From positions 50,704 through 114,703 of the forward strand of contig JAJDXO010000042.1 of the NCBI GenBank assembly GCA_022823235.1: DNA of 64,000 bases. The letters run 5' to 3'. Origin of the DNA: Rhodospirillales bacterium. Lineage in GTDB: Bacteria; Pseudomonadota; Alphaproteobacteria; Rhodospirillales; UBA2165. Every line of letters begins with the position of its first letter. The stretch's first letter is position 1. The notes beneath the pieces were generated by a model. That model worked only from the letters and a program-made list of their open reading frames with translations, had not been told where the DNA came from and did no database searches. Of the stretch, positions 9,654 through 18,772 are shown piece by piece. The position numbers were made by a program, and so were the translations under genes.

Positions 9654-10041
9654 GGGCAACGTCCAGGTCCGGAATTGGCTCTAATGCCAGTCTAAGCTAT
9701 GTCGGCCCGGAGGCCCCGACAAGCAATCTCTCCCGCTGATATTCCGCCCCGCGGGCGGGACAAGGCCCCCTGACGCCCATCGGGCATTGCATGAACGAAT
9801 AGCTCACGGCGTGGATTTGGGAAATTCCACAACATACGGAACCGGTGAGTCAGAAAATTTTCCATAACTGACTGATATTACTCTACTAAATGCCATTTCC
9901 CGAGATATGCGGTTATTGCATATCAGAGGTATCAAATTGACGCTGGCGGCAATCGTTGTTGCGCATTAGCTCTTGGATATTCCTGGACGGACATGCACCG
10001 ACAGAGCCCGCCCAAACATCAAGAATAAAGGAGTACCTGTC
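9654..10041. other. Intergenic region with inverted repeat, upstream of a small ORF
   Basis: No convincing gene is present. From about 9830 to 9960 the sequence is clearly richer in A and T than its surroundings. It contains a perfect inverted repeat at 9904-9924 and a TTGACG hexamer at 9937-9942 that could be a -35 box. The segment probably carries the promoter of the small ORF at 10042 on the plus strand and of pepP on the minus strand. Confidence 0.6.
9904..9924. promoter_or_regulatory. Inverted repeat GATATGC-N7-GCATATC, possible operator
   Basis: Perfect 7-bp arms with a 7-nt spacer lie in an AT-rich stretch 117 bp before the small ORF and just upstream of a TTGACG hexamer. Spacing of the half-sites (about 14 bp centre to centre) is workable for a dimeric repressor. 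No regulator gene adjoins it, so the binding protein is unknown. Confidence 0.4.
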
Positions 10042-10209
10042 ATGAGTGGTTTGAATTATCTGTGGAATCCGGACGTTGTTCGCGCCGCCCGCCAAGAGCG
10101 TGACCGCGTGGTTTACGGTCTCGGCTCACGGCTGGTGAGTGCGCCGGCCAAACTGATCAAACTCGGGGTCGACGATTTCCGGCGCTACCGGCAGCCCAAA
10201 GACGTCTAG
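10042..10209 (+). CDS. Small hypothetical protein (55 aa)
   Basis: I do not recognise this protein. It is 55 aa, without a signal peptide or membrane helix, basic, with an amphipathic middle (PDVVRAARQERDRVVYGLGS) that could form a helix. A strong ribosome binding site (AAAGGAG at 10028-10034) sits 7 nt before the ATG, which is better than for most genes here and argues that the ORF is translated. In-frame sequence continues upstream to 9973 but has no such signal. It stands alone between pepP (divergent) and the aryl-CoA ligase. Confidence 0.6.
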   Translation: MSGLNYLWNPDVVRAARQERDRVVYGLGSRLVSAPAKLIKLGVDDFRRYRQPKDV

Positions 10210-10406
10210 CGGCCTCAAAATACCGGCACTTTGCGGCGGCCTTCGGGCTGCCGTATTGCTGTAATGGCGGTATGGGTCCATTGGACCGATTGAACAAAAA
10301 CCGCCGGTCCGCCGGCGCTTGACGAAATAGTTCGGCTGCCCAACAATATTGCCGCCGGAGCATCGGCTGCGGCCCAAAAACGCCGTCTCGATACACAGGG
10401 GAGCGC

Positions 10407-12002
10407 ATGACCAGGCCGCCGAACCGGAATTCCCGGACCGTTGTGAACATGGCGGAGGTCGTCATGGAGCCGCCGCTGGCGCGGAGCCAGCACCATGATG
10501 TGGCGATACTCTGCGGCGACGAGCGGGTCACCTATGGGCAGGTGGCCGACCGCATGAACCGGGCCGGCAACACCTTGCGGACGCTCGGGGTGGAGAAGGG
10601 CGACCGGGTGATGATGATGGTCCTGGATCGTCCTGAATTGGTTTACGCCTACCTCGGTGCGCTCAAGATCGGCGCCGTTCCGGTCGCATTGAATTTGCGG
10701 CTCACGGCGGAGGATTTGGCGTACTCCATCGAGGACAGCGGCTGCGCCGTCCTGATCCTGGACGGCATGTTCGTCGGGCTCTACCGGGAAGTCGAGGATG
10801 GTTTGCCGGTCAAGCCGACGGTCGTCACGACCCACGCCGAGGGCAGCGGATTTCCCGATTTGATGGAGCTTGCGGACGCCGAATCATCGGATCTGGATGC
10901 TGTCCGGATGGCCGCGGACGAGCCCGCTTTCTGGATGTATTCCTCGGGCACCACCGGGAAGCCCAAGGGGGTCGTCCACACGCAGCGGACGGTCTTCACC
11001 TCGCCGAGGCACCTCGGCGAGTCGCTCGGCGTGGGGCCGGGGGACCGGATTTATTGTTCATCGAAGCTGTTTTTCGCCTTCTCGCTGGGGCACTGCCTGC
11101 TGGCTTCGCTGCATCTCGGCGCGACGACGATCCTCTATCCCGATTGGCCGGACGCGAAGGCGGTTGCGGGTGTGATCTCGAAGTTCAAGCCGACCATCGT
11201 GCTGAGCGTGCCGACCTTCTTTCGTAATCTTCTGCGGGCGAACGTCACCGGCGGCGAGGCATTCCGCAACGTCCGCCACTATATCTCGGCCGGCGAGAAA
11301 CTGCCGGCGGGTTTGTTCGAGGAATGGCGGGCGGCGACGGGCCGGCCCATCTTGGAGGGCATTGGCGCGACCGAGACCTGCTTCCTGTTCATCGCCGCGA
11401 CGCCCGAGAGCCATAAGGCGGGCCGGACCGGCAAACCCACTCCCGGGACCAAAGTGAAATTGATCGATGACCGGGGCGAGTTGGTCGAGGAGGATGATAC
11501 GCCCGGCGTTCTTTGGGTGCGCATGGATTCGGTGGCGCAGGGCTATTGGAACCTCGACGACAAGACCCGCGCGGTGTTCAAGAACGGCTGGTACTGCACC
11601 AGCGACGTCTTCGTCCGCGATAGCGACGGTTTCTACGAATATCATGGGCGGGGCGACGACATGTTGAAGATTTCCGGCCAGTGGGTGGCGCCGGGCGAAA
11701 TCGAAACCGAGGTTCTCAAAAATCCCCGTGTCGCCGAGGCCGCCGTGGTCGGGGTGCCCAATGAAGATGGGCTCATCCGGCTCGCGCTGTTCATGGTTGG
11801 GCCCGACGGCGCGGCGGACCGGTCCGCGGTCGAGCAGGAGTTGACCGACCATCTGACCGCGACGCTGTCGATCTACAAATGTCCGCGGCGGATGTATTTT
11901 GTCGACGCCATGCCGCAGACCGCGACCGGCAAGATTCAGCGCTTTGCCCTCCGGCAGTTGGCCGAGGAGCGCGAGGCGGCGCGGCCTCAGCCGGCGGCAT
12001 GA
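10407..12002 (+). CDS. Benzoate-CoA ligase family aryl/acyl-CoA synthetase
   Basis: A 531-aa ANL-superfamily enzyme that activates a carboxylic acid to its CoA thioester through an acyl-AMP. The AMP-binding P-loop is MYSSGTTGKPKGVVHTQ, the A5 motif is GIGATETCF, the hinge region is YEYHGRGDDMLKISG and the C-terminal catalytic Lys lies in TATGKIQRF. Overall sequence is nearest the benzoate-CoA ligase group, so an aromatic acid is the likely substrate, but specificity cannot be read reliably. A GGGGAG ribosome binding site precedes the ATG. The downstream MarR gene probably regulates it. Confidence 0.85.
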   Translation: MTRPPNRNSRTVVNMAEVVMEPPLARSQHHDVAILCGDERVTYGQVADRMNRAGNTLRTLGVEKGDRVMMMVLDRPELVYAYLGALKIGAVPVALNLRLTAEDLAYSIEDSGCAVLILDGMFVGLYREVEDGLPVKPTVVTTHAEGSGFPDLMELADAESSDLDAVRMAADEPAFWMYSSGTTGKPKGVVHTQRTVFTSPRHLGESLGVGPGDRIYCSSKLFFAFSLGHCLLASLHLGATTILYPDWPDAKAVAGVISKFKPTIVLSVPTFFRNLLRANVTGGEAFRNVRHYISAGEKLPAGLFEEWRAATGRPILEGIGATETCFLFIAATPESHKAGRTGKPTPGTKVKLIDDRGELVEEDDTPGVLWVRMDSVAQGYWNLDDKTRAVFKNGWYCTSDVFVRDSDGFYEYHGRGDDMLKISGQWVAPGEIETEVLKNPRVAEAAVVGVPNEDGLIRLALFMVGPDGAADRSAVEQELTDHLTATLSIYKCPRRMYFVDAMPQTATGKIQRFALRQLAEEREAARPQPAA

Positions 12003-12035
12003 GGAGGTCCGTGGACAATCCCCGGCGGCGGACCT

Positions 12036-12575
12036 ATGGTGTCGCCGTTTTGCACCCGCCCATATCCCATCGAATCCAACCCGAACCGGCAGTTCGCGGT
12101 CGTGGATGACAACGTGCTGATAGCGCGCCGGACCGGCGATGATGACGAGCTGGACTTCGATGTCCTGGTATCGCTGGTCGGCTATCATTTACGCCGCGCC
12201 CAGGTCGCCGTCTTCAATGATTTTGCCGATCAGATGGCCGGGGAGCAGATCACGCCGGGCCAATTCGGCGTCGTCGCCCTGATCGGTGCGAATCCCGGCC
12301 TGACCCAATCCGCGCTCGCCCGGGCGGTCGGAATCGAACGCTCCACCATGGTTGCGGTTATCGATACGCTCGAATCCCGGGGCATCGTCGAACGCAGGGC
12401 ATCGCCAGTCGACCGGCGGTCTTACGCCCTTGTGTTGACGGACACGGGACAGGAGATGCTGGCTCGGCTGAAGCCCATGGTCGCGGATCACGAGGCGCGG
12501 ATCGGGGGCGGTCTGACCGACGATGAGCGCCGACAGCTCATCCGGCTGTTGAAAAAACTGGCGAACGACGTTTAA
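12036..12575 (+). CDS. MarR-family transcriptional regulator
   Basis: A protein of up to 179 aa with a winged helix-turn-helix (PGLTQSALARAVGIERSTMV followed by a wing with DRRSY) typical of MarR proteins. It lies 33 nt after a benzoate-CoA-ligase-like gene. In aromatic-acid degraders such regulators (BadR type) respond to the acid or its CoA thioester, so that role is inferred. The start is uncertain: ATG 12036 gives an odd N terminus, while GTG 12102 gives 157 aa and a more typical length. Its stop overlaps by 3 nt the stop of the convergent transporter gene. Confidence 0.8.
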   Translation: MVSPFCTRPYPIESNPNRQFAVVDDNVLIARRTGDDDELDFDVLVSLVGYHLRRAQVAVFNDFADQMAGEQITPGQFGVVALIGANPGLTQSALARAVGIERSTMVAVIDTLESRGIVERRASPVDRRSYALVLTDTGQEMLARLKPMVADHEARIGGGLTDDERRQLIRLLKKLANDV

Positions 12576-13480
12576 GCCTTCTCGCGGGTGACGAGGGCGA
12601 CCCCGGCCACGACGATGCCCATTCCGATCAATTCCTGAGCGCCCAACCGTTCGTCGAACAGGAAGAACGCCATCAGGGCGGTCACCGGCGGGACGAGGTA
12701 AAAAAGACTCGCGACCTTTGCCGCCGCCCCGCGCTTAATCAGGATGTAGAGCAGCGTGACGGCGCCCAGTGACAGGACAACCACCAGCCAGGCAACCGCG
12801 AAGATGAACTCGCCTGTCCACTGGATATCCCGGCTTTCCAACGCGAAGGCGAGGCCGGTCATGGCGAGGCAGGTGACCGTGAACTGGATCGCCGAACCGG
12901 ACCGCAGATCCATGTCGGCGCAGAACCGCTTTTGGTACAGGGTTCCGGCGGTAATGCCGAGCAGTGCGATGGCCGCGAGGCCGATCCCCGTCCAGGCGCC
13001 GGCGCCGACCTCTATGCGGTTGGCGACCACCAGGACGACGCCGACGAAGCCAAGCAGCACACCCAGCCACTGGCGGGGGGTGACCCGTTCCTTCAACAGC
13101 GGCCCCACCACGCAGGCAGTTAGAGCGGGCTGCAAGCCGACGATCAAGGCGCTCAATCCCGCCGACAGCCCGGCGTCGATGGCCGCGAAGACGCCGCCGA
13201 GATAGGCGCCCTGCACCAGCAGCCCCGCCACGGCAACGTGAAACACCGACCGCAAGTCCTTCGGCCAGGGCGCCTTGAACGCGAGAGCGATCAGTATCAG
13301 AAGAACGGCGACAATCGCCATCCGCACGGCGAGAAACGAGAATGGCTCGGCAAACGGCAACCCGAACTTGGCGCCGATGAAACCGGTGCTCCACAGAAAG
13401 ACGAACACCGCCGGCATGGCGGAGATCCAGGCGGATTGCAGGGAGCCGGGTGCATCCGGCGGGCTGGGAGGTGTGGTCAC
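12572..13480 (-). CDS. EamA/DMT-superfamily transporter
   Basis: Inner-membrane protein of 302 aa with ten predicted helices arranged as two EamA repeats, the 10-TM drug/metabolite exporter pattern. Such proteins often export amino acids or nucleotide metabolites; the substrate here is unknown. The frame begins at a GTG (13480); an ATG at residue 22 (MPAVFVFLWSTGFIGAKFG) would remove a Pro/Ser-rich leader and also fits. It is convergent with the MarR gene. Confidence 0.85.
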   Translation of the reverse strand: MTTPPSPPDAPGSLQSAWISAMPAVFVFLWSTGFIGAKFGLPFAEPFSFLAVRMAIVAVLLILIALAFKAPWPKDLRSVFHVAVAGLLVQGAYLGGVFAAIDAGLSAGLSALIVGLQPALTACVVGPLLKERVTPRQWLGVLLGFVGVVLVVANRIEVGAGAWTGIGLAAIALLGITAGTLYQKRFCADMDLRSGSAIQFTVTCLAMTGLAFALESRDIQWTGEFIFAVAWLVVVLSLGAVTLLYILIKRGAAAKVASLFYLVPPVTALMAFFLFDERLGAQELIGMGIVVAGVALVTREKA

Positions 13481-13599
13481 GCGGTTGGCGTCCGGCAGAG
13501 GCGGGGGGTTACCATCTGTTTACACCACCGCAAACCATCTCGATAGCTTTGTCCGGCCCGCCTATATATAGGCCATGACTTGTCCGGCGATTTTGCGTC

Positions 13600-14715
13600 A
13601 TGGATAGATCCCCGCGCCATCCGAGGTTTGTCCGTTACGGTTTGATCGGAGGGGGCGCCGTCGCGATTGCCGCGCTGGTCTATACCGTCCTCTGGTTCGT
13701 CGGCGCCTCGCAGTTGAGGGCGGGCGTCGAGGAATGGATCGCTCAAAGACCCGCTTCGGGATTGTCGGCAACGGCCGGCAAGCTTGAAATCGGCGGTTAT
13801 CCCCTGGCCTTCAAGTTGATCGCCCGGGATCCCAAACTCGATTTTTCGCCGCCGCCCGATTCCGGCCAAGCCGCCTGGTCCGCCGGGTTTGCGCGCGCGG
13901 TTGTGGAAGTGAAGCCGTGGCGTCGGCGGGATTTTCGGATCGAACTCACCGGGGAACACGGTTTCGAGTTCGGTTCGGGCCCCGGCTTGCAGGCGTTGAG
14001 AGGGAAGACCGGCCGGGTACGGGCCGCCGCGGCATTCGATTCCGAGGGGTTCCCCGAGTTTCTGTCCCTGGATTTGCGGCGGATCGGCCTCGAGGACAGC
14101 CGGGGGCGGCCCGCCTATGCCGCAGCCAGTGCCCGGCTGAGCGCCGAACGGCGGCCGGGCGGCGATGGCGGGCGGCTCACCCCCGAACTCCGGGTTACTC
14201 TTGCCGCCGAAGGGGTGAACGCGCCCGCGCTCGCGCGCCTGCCCCTTGGCAATGCGCTTCAGCGCGTTTTGCTCGAGGCGCGGCTGGTGGGTGACTTTCC
14301 GCTGGAAAATGTCCTCGAGAGCCTCGGCGCGTGGCGGGATCGGGGCGGAACGCTGGAACTCGATAAAGTGGATATACGTTATGGACAGCTCGGCGTTCGG
14401 GCCAGCGGCACCCTGGCGCTGGACCGGAACCTGCAGCCCATCGGCGCCTTGACGGCCCGCCTCGAAGGATTCCTTGGCGCCATCGATGCGCTGCGCGAGG
14501 CCGGCATCATCCGTCCGCGCGACGCGGCGATGGCAAAGCTGGTGCTGGGGGCGTTGGCCAAGCGGCCGGCCGGCGGCGGACCCCGGGCGCTCAGCCTGCC
14601 GCTGTCGGTTCAAGACCGGAAATTATCCGCCGGACCGGTGCCGCTGATGGAAATCCCCGAAATCCGATGGCCGGAGCGGGCAGGCGAAACAAATCGGCTG
14701 CGCATTCTTCGCTGA
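13600..14715 (+). CDS. DUF2125 membrane-anchored protein
   Basis: A 371-aa protein. One N-terminal membrane helix (about residues 16-35) follows a basic start, and the remainder is a beta-rich periplasmic domain with the WFVGASQLRAGVEEW and GYPLAFKL features of the alphaproteobacterial DUF2125 family. The function is unknown. It is convergent with tyrC, with 6 nt between the stop codons. Confidence 0.85.
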   Translation: MDRSPRHPRFVRYGLIGGGAVAIAALVYTVLWFVGASQLRAGVEEWIAQRPASGLSATAGKLEIGGYPLAFKLIARDPKLDFSPPPDSGQAAWSAGFARAVVEVKPWRRRDFRIELTGEHGFEFGSGPGLQALRGKTGRVRAAAAFDSEGFPEFLSLDLRRIGLEDSRGRPAYAAASARLSAERRPGGDGGRLTPELRVTLAAEGVNAPALARLPLGNALQRVLLEARLVGDFPLENVLESLGAWRDRGGTLELDKVDIRYGQLGVRASGTLALDRNLQPIGALTARLEGFLGAIDALREAGIIRPRDAAMAKLVLGALAKRPAGGGPRALSLPLSVQDRKLSAGPVPLMEIPEIRWPERAGETNRLRILR

Positions 14716-14721
14716 GGCGGA

Positions 14722-15612
14722 TTACGCCTGTTTGGCGTCGATAACCCCCCGGCGGATTTCTCGGGTCCGCGAGAAGAGCTCGTGCAGGGTATCAGCCTCG
14801 CCCCAGCGGATGGCCCGCTGCATGGCCGTCAGATCCTCGTTGAACCGCTGCAATATCTCCAACACCGCATCCCGGTTGTTGAGGAATACATCCCGCCACA
14901 TGACCGGATCGGAGGCGGCGATCCGGGTGAAATCGCGGAAGCCGCTGGCCGAGAACTTGATCACCTCGTTGCGAAGGCTCTTTTCCAAGTCCGTCGCGGT
15001 GCCGACGATGGTGTAGGCGATCAGATGCGGCAGGTGCGACGTGACGGCCATCACCTGATCATGATGCTCCGGGTCCATCATCTCGATCATCGAGCGGGCG
15101 CTCCGCCAGAGGGCCGCAACCTTTTCAACCGCTGCTTCGTCGGCGCCGTCCGGCGGCGTCAGCACGCACCACCGGCCGTCGAACAGCTCCGGAAAGCCGG
15201 AGTCGGGACCCGAATGCTCGGTGCCCGCGACGGGATGGGCGGGAATCAGATGCACGCCTTCCGGAACGTGCGGGGACAGGTCGCGCAGCACCGCCTGTTT
15301 GACCGAACCCACATCGCTGAGGATGGCCCCCGGCTTCAGCACGGGTGCGATGGTCTCGGCGATGGAGGCGTAGGCGCCGATGGGGGCGCATATGATCACG
15401 AGGTCCGCATCCCTGGCCGCCTCGGCCGCGTCTTCGCCCGCGCTGTCGGCAATCCCGAGCTCGAGCGCTTTGGTGCAATGCCCGGAATTGATATCGCCCA
15501 CCGCGATGTGGCCGGCGAGGCCGTCCCGCCTGATGACGTGCGCCAGCGACGAGCCGATCAGCCCGATACCGATCAATGCAATCCGCTGGAAATGGACTTG
15601 GCCGCCGGACAT
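14722..15612 (-). CDS. tyrC: Prephenate/arogenate dehydrogenase
   Basis: NAD(P)-dependent enzyme of 296 aa for tyrosine synthesis, oxidatively decarboxylating prephenate or arogenate (cyclohexadienyl dehydrogenase type). Residues near 12-20 form the Rossmann loop GIGLIGSS. The active-site segment IPAHPVAGTEHSG and the helical C-terminal domain (TSHLPHLIAY) are intact. The ATG at 15612 overlaps the hisC stop as TGATG; an in-frame GTG lies one codon upstream. Coupling with hisC fits aromatic aminotransferase activity often found in HisC homologues. Confidence 0.9.
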   Translation of the reverse strand: MSGGQVHFQRIALIGIGLIGSSLAHVIRRDGLAGHIAVGDINSGHCTKALELGIADSAGEDAAEAARDADLVIICAPIGAYASIAETIAPVLKPGAILSDVGSVKQAVLRDLSPHVPEGVHLIPAHPVAGTEHSGPDSGFPELFDGRWCVLTPPDGADEAAVEKVAALWRSARSMIEMMDPEHHDQVMAVTSHLPHLIAYTIVGTATDLEKSLRNEVIKFSASGFRDFTRIAASDPVMWRDVFLNNRDAVLEILQRFNEDLTAMQRAIRWGEADTLHELFSRTREIRRGVIDAKQA

Positions 15613-16715
15613 CACGCCCCCATGAATTCAGTGAGAATGTCGACCACCATCTTCATCTCTTCGTCCGTGCCGATGGAGATGCGAAGGGAGTCCGGCAAGC
15701 CATAGCCGCCCATCCGCCGGACGATGATGCCCCTGGCGCGAAGAAAGGCGTCCGCGGCCTCGGCGTTCCTTCCCGGTTCTTCGGCAAATCGGGCAAGGAC
15801 GAAGTTGCAAACGCTGTCCGGGACCGTGATCCCGATTTTGCGCAGCGCGTTGGCGGTCCATTCGCGGCACGCGTCGTTGTGCTTGCGGGACATCTCGACG
15901 AACTCATCGTCGCCGAGGGCGGCAAGCGCCGCCGCCTGGCCCGTGTTGGAGACGTTGAACGGGCTTCGCAGCCGGTTCAAAACGTCGATGACCATTTCGG
16001 GCCCGTAGCACCAGCCGATCCTCAGCCCGCCGAGACCGTAGATTTTCGAGAACGTCCTGAGCATCAGGATATTGTCCGATCCGTCGACCAGATTGATCCC
16101 CGGCTCGTAATCGTTCCTGCTCACGTACTCGCAATATGCGGCATCCAGGACCATAAGCACATGGTTCGGCAAGCCGGCGCGCAGCCGCCTGATCTCGTCG
16201 ACCGGGAGGTAGGTGCCGGTGGGATTGTTGGGGTTGGCGAGGAAAAGCAATTTGGTGTTCTCACCCGCCCGTTCCAGCAAATTGTCCACGTCGGCCGTAA
16301 TCCCGTCTTCCGGGGCCGCGACCAGCGTTGCCCGCACGCCCCGGGCATAGATGGGGTACATGGCGAACGCGTGAGCGGTAAACAACACCTCGTCGTCGAC
16401 CCCGGCGTAGGACCGGCAGAGGAGGGTGATCAGATCGTCCGATCCGGCGCCGACGACGATCCGCTCCATAGGGATGCCATGCTTGGCGGCGAGCGCGGCG
16501 CGTAATTTTTGCGAATCACCGTCCGGGTAGCGATAGACCTCGCCCGCCGTATCCTTGAGGGCCTGCATGGCCTTCGGCGAGGGGCCGAAGGCGCCCTCGT
16601 TGGAAGCCAGTTTGATGACCCGGTCCACGCCCTCGATTTCGGATTCCCCGCCCACATAGGGGGCGATATCCAGGAGGCCGGGAAGAGGGCTGGGGCCGGT
16701 CGCACCGCCGGTCAT
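15612..16715 (-). CDS. hisC: Histidinol-phosphate aminotransferase
   Basis: Fold-type I PLP aminotransferase, 367 aa. The PLP lysine lies in RTFSKIYGLGGLRIGW; LANPNNPTGTY and the Asp/Tyr pair in LDAAYCEY bind PLP. It transfers an amino group to imidazole acetol phosphate in histidine synthesis. Because it is translationally coupled to tyrC, it may also or mainly act on phenylpyruvate or prephenate, as known for HisC2-type enzymes. It is divergent from metX across a 218-bp spacer. Confidence 0.88.
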   Translation of the reverse strand: MTGGATGPSPLPGLLDIAPYVGGESEIEGVDRVIKLASNEGAFGPSPKAMQALKDTAGEVYRYPDGDSQKLRAALAAKHGIPMERIVVGAGSDDLITLLCRSYAGVDDEVLFTAHAFAMYPIYARGVRATLVAAPEDGITADVDNLLERAGENTKLLFLANPNNPTGTYLPVDEIRRLRAGLPNHVLMVLDAAYCEYVSRNDYEPGINLVDGSDNILMLRTFSKIYGLGGLRIGWCYGPEMVIDVLNRLRSPFNVSNTGQAAALAALGDDEFVEMSRKHNDACREWTANALRKIGITVPDSVCNFVLARFAEEPGRNAEAADAFLRARGIIVRRMGGYGLPDSLRISIGTDEEMKMVVDILTEFMGA

Positions 16716-16808
16716 TCGTCTGCTCCAAACAATGGGCCGGACCCCACCTTCCGGGTCCGGGAAAGGCGACAGTGATAGTCCTAGGCATCTGTAAAATCAA
16801 AGAAAACA

Positions 16809-16814
16809 TTGACA
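16809..16814 (+). promoter_or_regulatory. Candidate -35 box of the metX promoter
   Basis: A perfect TTGACA lies in the hisC/metX divergent spacer, in an AT-richer stretch. The -10 region 17-18 nt downstream (around TAGCTAT at 16832-16838) is a poor match. If used, transcription would leave a leader of roughly 90 nt before metX. This rests on one hexamer only. Confidence 0.35.
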
Positions 16815-16933
16815 CTTACCGGGATGATTCATAGCTATGGGGCCTCTCCGCCGCCGGGTTGGGCTGATTTCGCGCGGCCTGCGCGGGCGGCCGGGACGGT
16901 GGAAGCGAATTCTGAATTTGAGCTGACGAGGCG

Positions 16934-18106
16934 ATGACTGCGCCGGACGAACATTCTGCGGCAGGGTTCGAGGCACCCGAGATTTCCCATCGCACCATTC
17001 AATTGGGCGTGAAGGAACCTCTGCGCCTGGATTGCGGGGTGGAACTCAAGGATTTCCCGATGGCGTTCGAGACCTACGGGACGCTCAACGAGTCCAAGTC
17101 AAACGCCATTCTTGTTTGTCACGCGTTGAGCGGCGATCAGTATGTTGCCGGCGATCATCCGATGACAGGCCGGCCGGGCTGGTGGGAGGTGGTCGTCGGT
17201 CCCGGCAAGATACTGGACACCGACAAGTACTTCGTCATCTGCTCCAATATACTCGGGGGCTGCATGGGCACCGTCGGACCCAAGGAGACAAATCCCGGGA
17301 CGGGCGAGCCCTGGGGCCTCTCGTTCCCGGTGATCACGATCGCCGACATGGTTCGCGCGCAGGCCATGCTGTTGGACGCGCTGGACATTCCGGACCTGTT
17401 CTGCGTCATCGGCGGTTCCATGGGCGGCATGCAGGTGCTGGAGTGGGCGGCGCTTTACCCGGACCGGGTATTTTCGGCCGTGCCCATCGCCTGCTCGGCA
17501 CAGCATTCGGCGCAGAACATCGCGTTTAACGAAACCGGCCGCCAGGCGATCACCGCCGATCCCGACTGGCGCTCGGGGGACTACCATCGCCAGGGCGTCG
17601 TCCCGCACCGGGGGCTTGCCATCGCGCGCATGGTCGCGCACGTCACCTATATGTCGGAAGCGTCCCTGCATTCGAAGTTCGGCCGCAAGCTCCAGGATCG
17701 GGATTCCGTGACCTACGGTTTCGACGCCGATTTTCAGGTGGAGAGCTATTTGCGCCATCAGGGCAGCACATTCGTCGATCGCTTCGATGCCAACTCGTAC
17801 CTCTACATCACCCGGGCGATGGATTACTTCGACCTGGCCGAGCGCTACGACGGGGTTCTGGCCCAGGCGTTCCAGGAGACCAATGCCCGGTTCTGCGTGA
17901 TTTCGTTCACCACCGACTGGCTGTATCCCACCGCCGAGAGCCGCCACATCGTGAAGGCGCTGAATGCCGCCGCCGCGAGCGTCAGCTTCGCCGAAATCGA
18001 GACCGATAACGGGCACGATGCGTTCCTCCTCGATGAGCCGGAGTTTTGGCGGGTGCTCCGCGGATTCCTCGATGGCGCCGACGAACAACGGGGCCTCCTG
18101 GGCTAA
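16934..18106 (+). CDS. metX: Homoserine O-acyltransferase (MetX)
   Basis: Alpha/beta hydrolase of 390 aa that acylates homoserine at the start of methionine synthesis. The nucleophile is Ser162 in GGSMGGMQ; the acid is in FTTDWLYPT and the catalytic His in DNGHDAF, all in family positions. Whether it uses acetyl-CoA or succinyl-CoA cannot be settled from motif reading. It forms an operon with metW, 15 nt downstream, the standard alphaproteobacterial pair. Confidence 0.93.
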   Translation: MTAPDEHSAAGFEAPEISHRTIQLGVKEPLRLDCGVELKDFPMAFETYGTLNESKSNAILVCHALSGDQYVAGDHPMTGRPGWWEVVVGPGKILDTDKYFVICSNILGGCMGTVGPKETNPGTGEPWGLSFPVITIADMVRAQAMLLDALDIPDLFCVIGGSMGGMQVLEWAALYPDRVFSAVPIACSAQHSAQNIAFNETGRQAITADPDWRSGDYHRQGVVPHRGLAIARMVAHVTYMSEASLHSKFGRKLQDRDSVTYGFDADFQVESYLRHQGSTFVDRFDANSYLYITRAMDYFDLAERYDGVLAQAFQETNARFCVISFTTDWLYPTAESRHIVKALNAAAASVSFAEIETDNGHDAFLLDEPEFWRVLRGFLDGADEQRGLLG

Positions 18107-18121
18107 GGGGAGGCCGCGGCG

Positions 18122-18763
18122 ATGAATATGGCGCGCAAAGAGTCCGAAGCCCGTCGGGACGCCATCCGTGTCGATCTGCAGCTTATCGCCGATATGGTGG
18201 AGCCGGGATCCAGGGTGCTCGACATCGGCTGCGGCGACGGCGAACTGCTGGACTACCTGGTCCACTTCAAACAGGTGGACGGCCGCGGGATCGAGCTATC
18301 GATGTCGGGGGTGAATGCCTGCGTATCGGCCGGCCTGCCCGTCATTCAGGGCGACGCGGATACGGATCTCGACGATTATCCGGCCGCCGCCTTCGACTAC
18401 GTGCTGTTGAGCCAGACCCTGCAGGCGACCATGGCGCCGAAACAAGTGCTTGAAAACATGCTTAGGATCGGCAACCGGGCGATTGTCTCGTTCCCCAATT
18501 TCGCCCACTGGCGGTGCCGGGTGGGCCTCGCCCTTCAGGGACGGATGCCGGTGAACGAGTCGCTTCCCGACCAATGGTACGACACGCCCAATATCCACTT
18601 CTGCACCATCAAGGATTTCATCCTGCTGTGTGACGAAATGAATATCACCATCGAGCGCAGCATCTCACTGGACAGTACCGGCCGCGCCCGCCGGATCGGC
18701 TCCGGCATGTTTTTCGCCAATTTGATGGGCGAACAGGCGGTCTTTCTGCTCCATCGGTCCTAA
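18122..18763 (+). CDS. metW: Methionine biosynthesis protein MetW
   Basis: A 213-aa protein with a class I SAM-methyltransferase fold: motif I is VLDIGCGDGELL, followed by the MetW-typical FPNFAHWRCR and PDQWYDTPNIHFC segments. MetW is needed together with MetX in many bacteria and is thought to support homoserine acylation; its exact reaction is not established. The neighbouring methyltransferase gene at 18773 is convergent, not part of this operon. Confidence 0.92.
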   Translation: MNMARKESEARRDAIRVDLQLIADMVEPGSRVLDIGCGDGELLDYLVHFKQVDGRGIELSMSGVNACVSAGLPVIQGDADTDLDDYPAAAFDYVLLSQTLQATMAPKQVLENMLRIGNRAIVSFPNFAHWRCRVGLALQGRMPVNESLPDQWYDTPNIHFCTIKDFILLCDEMNITIERSISLDSTGRARRIGSGMFFANLMGEQAVFLLHRS

Positions 18764-18772
18764 TCCCAATGG

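Noticed and set aside
12572..13480. Frameshift between the MarR and transporter genes
   Set aside because: They are convergent genes with normally overlapping stop codons; both proteins are complete.
13600..16715. Complete aromatic or histidine operon
   Set aside because: Only hisC and tyrC are coupled; the DUF2125 gene is convergent and no other his or aro genes are present.
16840..16933. SAM-II riboswitch before metX
   Set aside because: The leader holds GCTGATTT, as in SAM-II aptamers, but the required TTGCA and GCTAAA elements and the matching pseudoknot pairing are absent.
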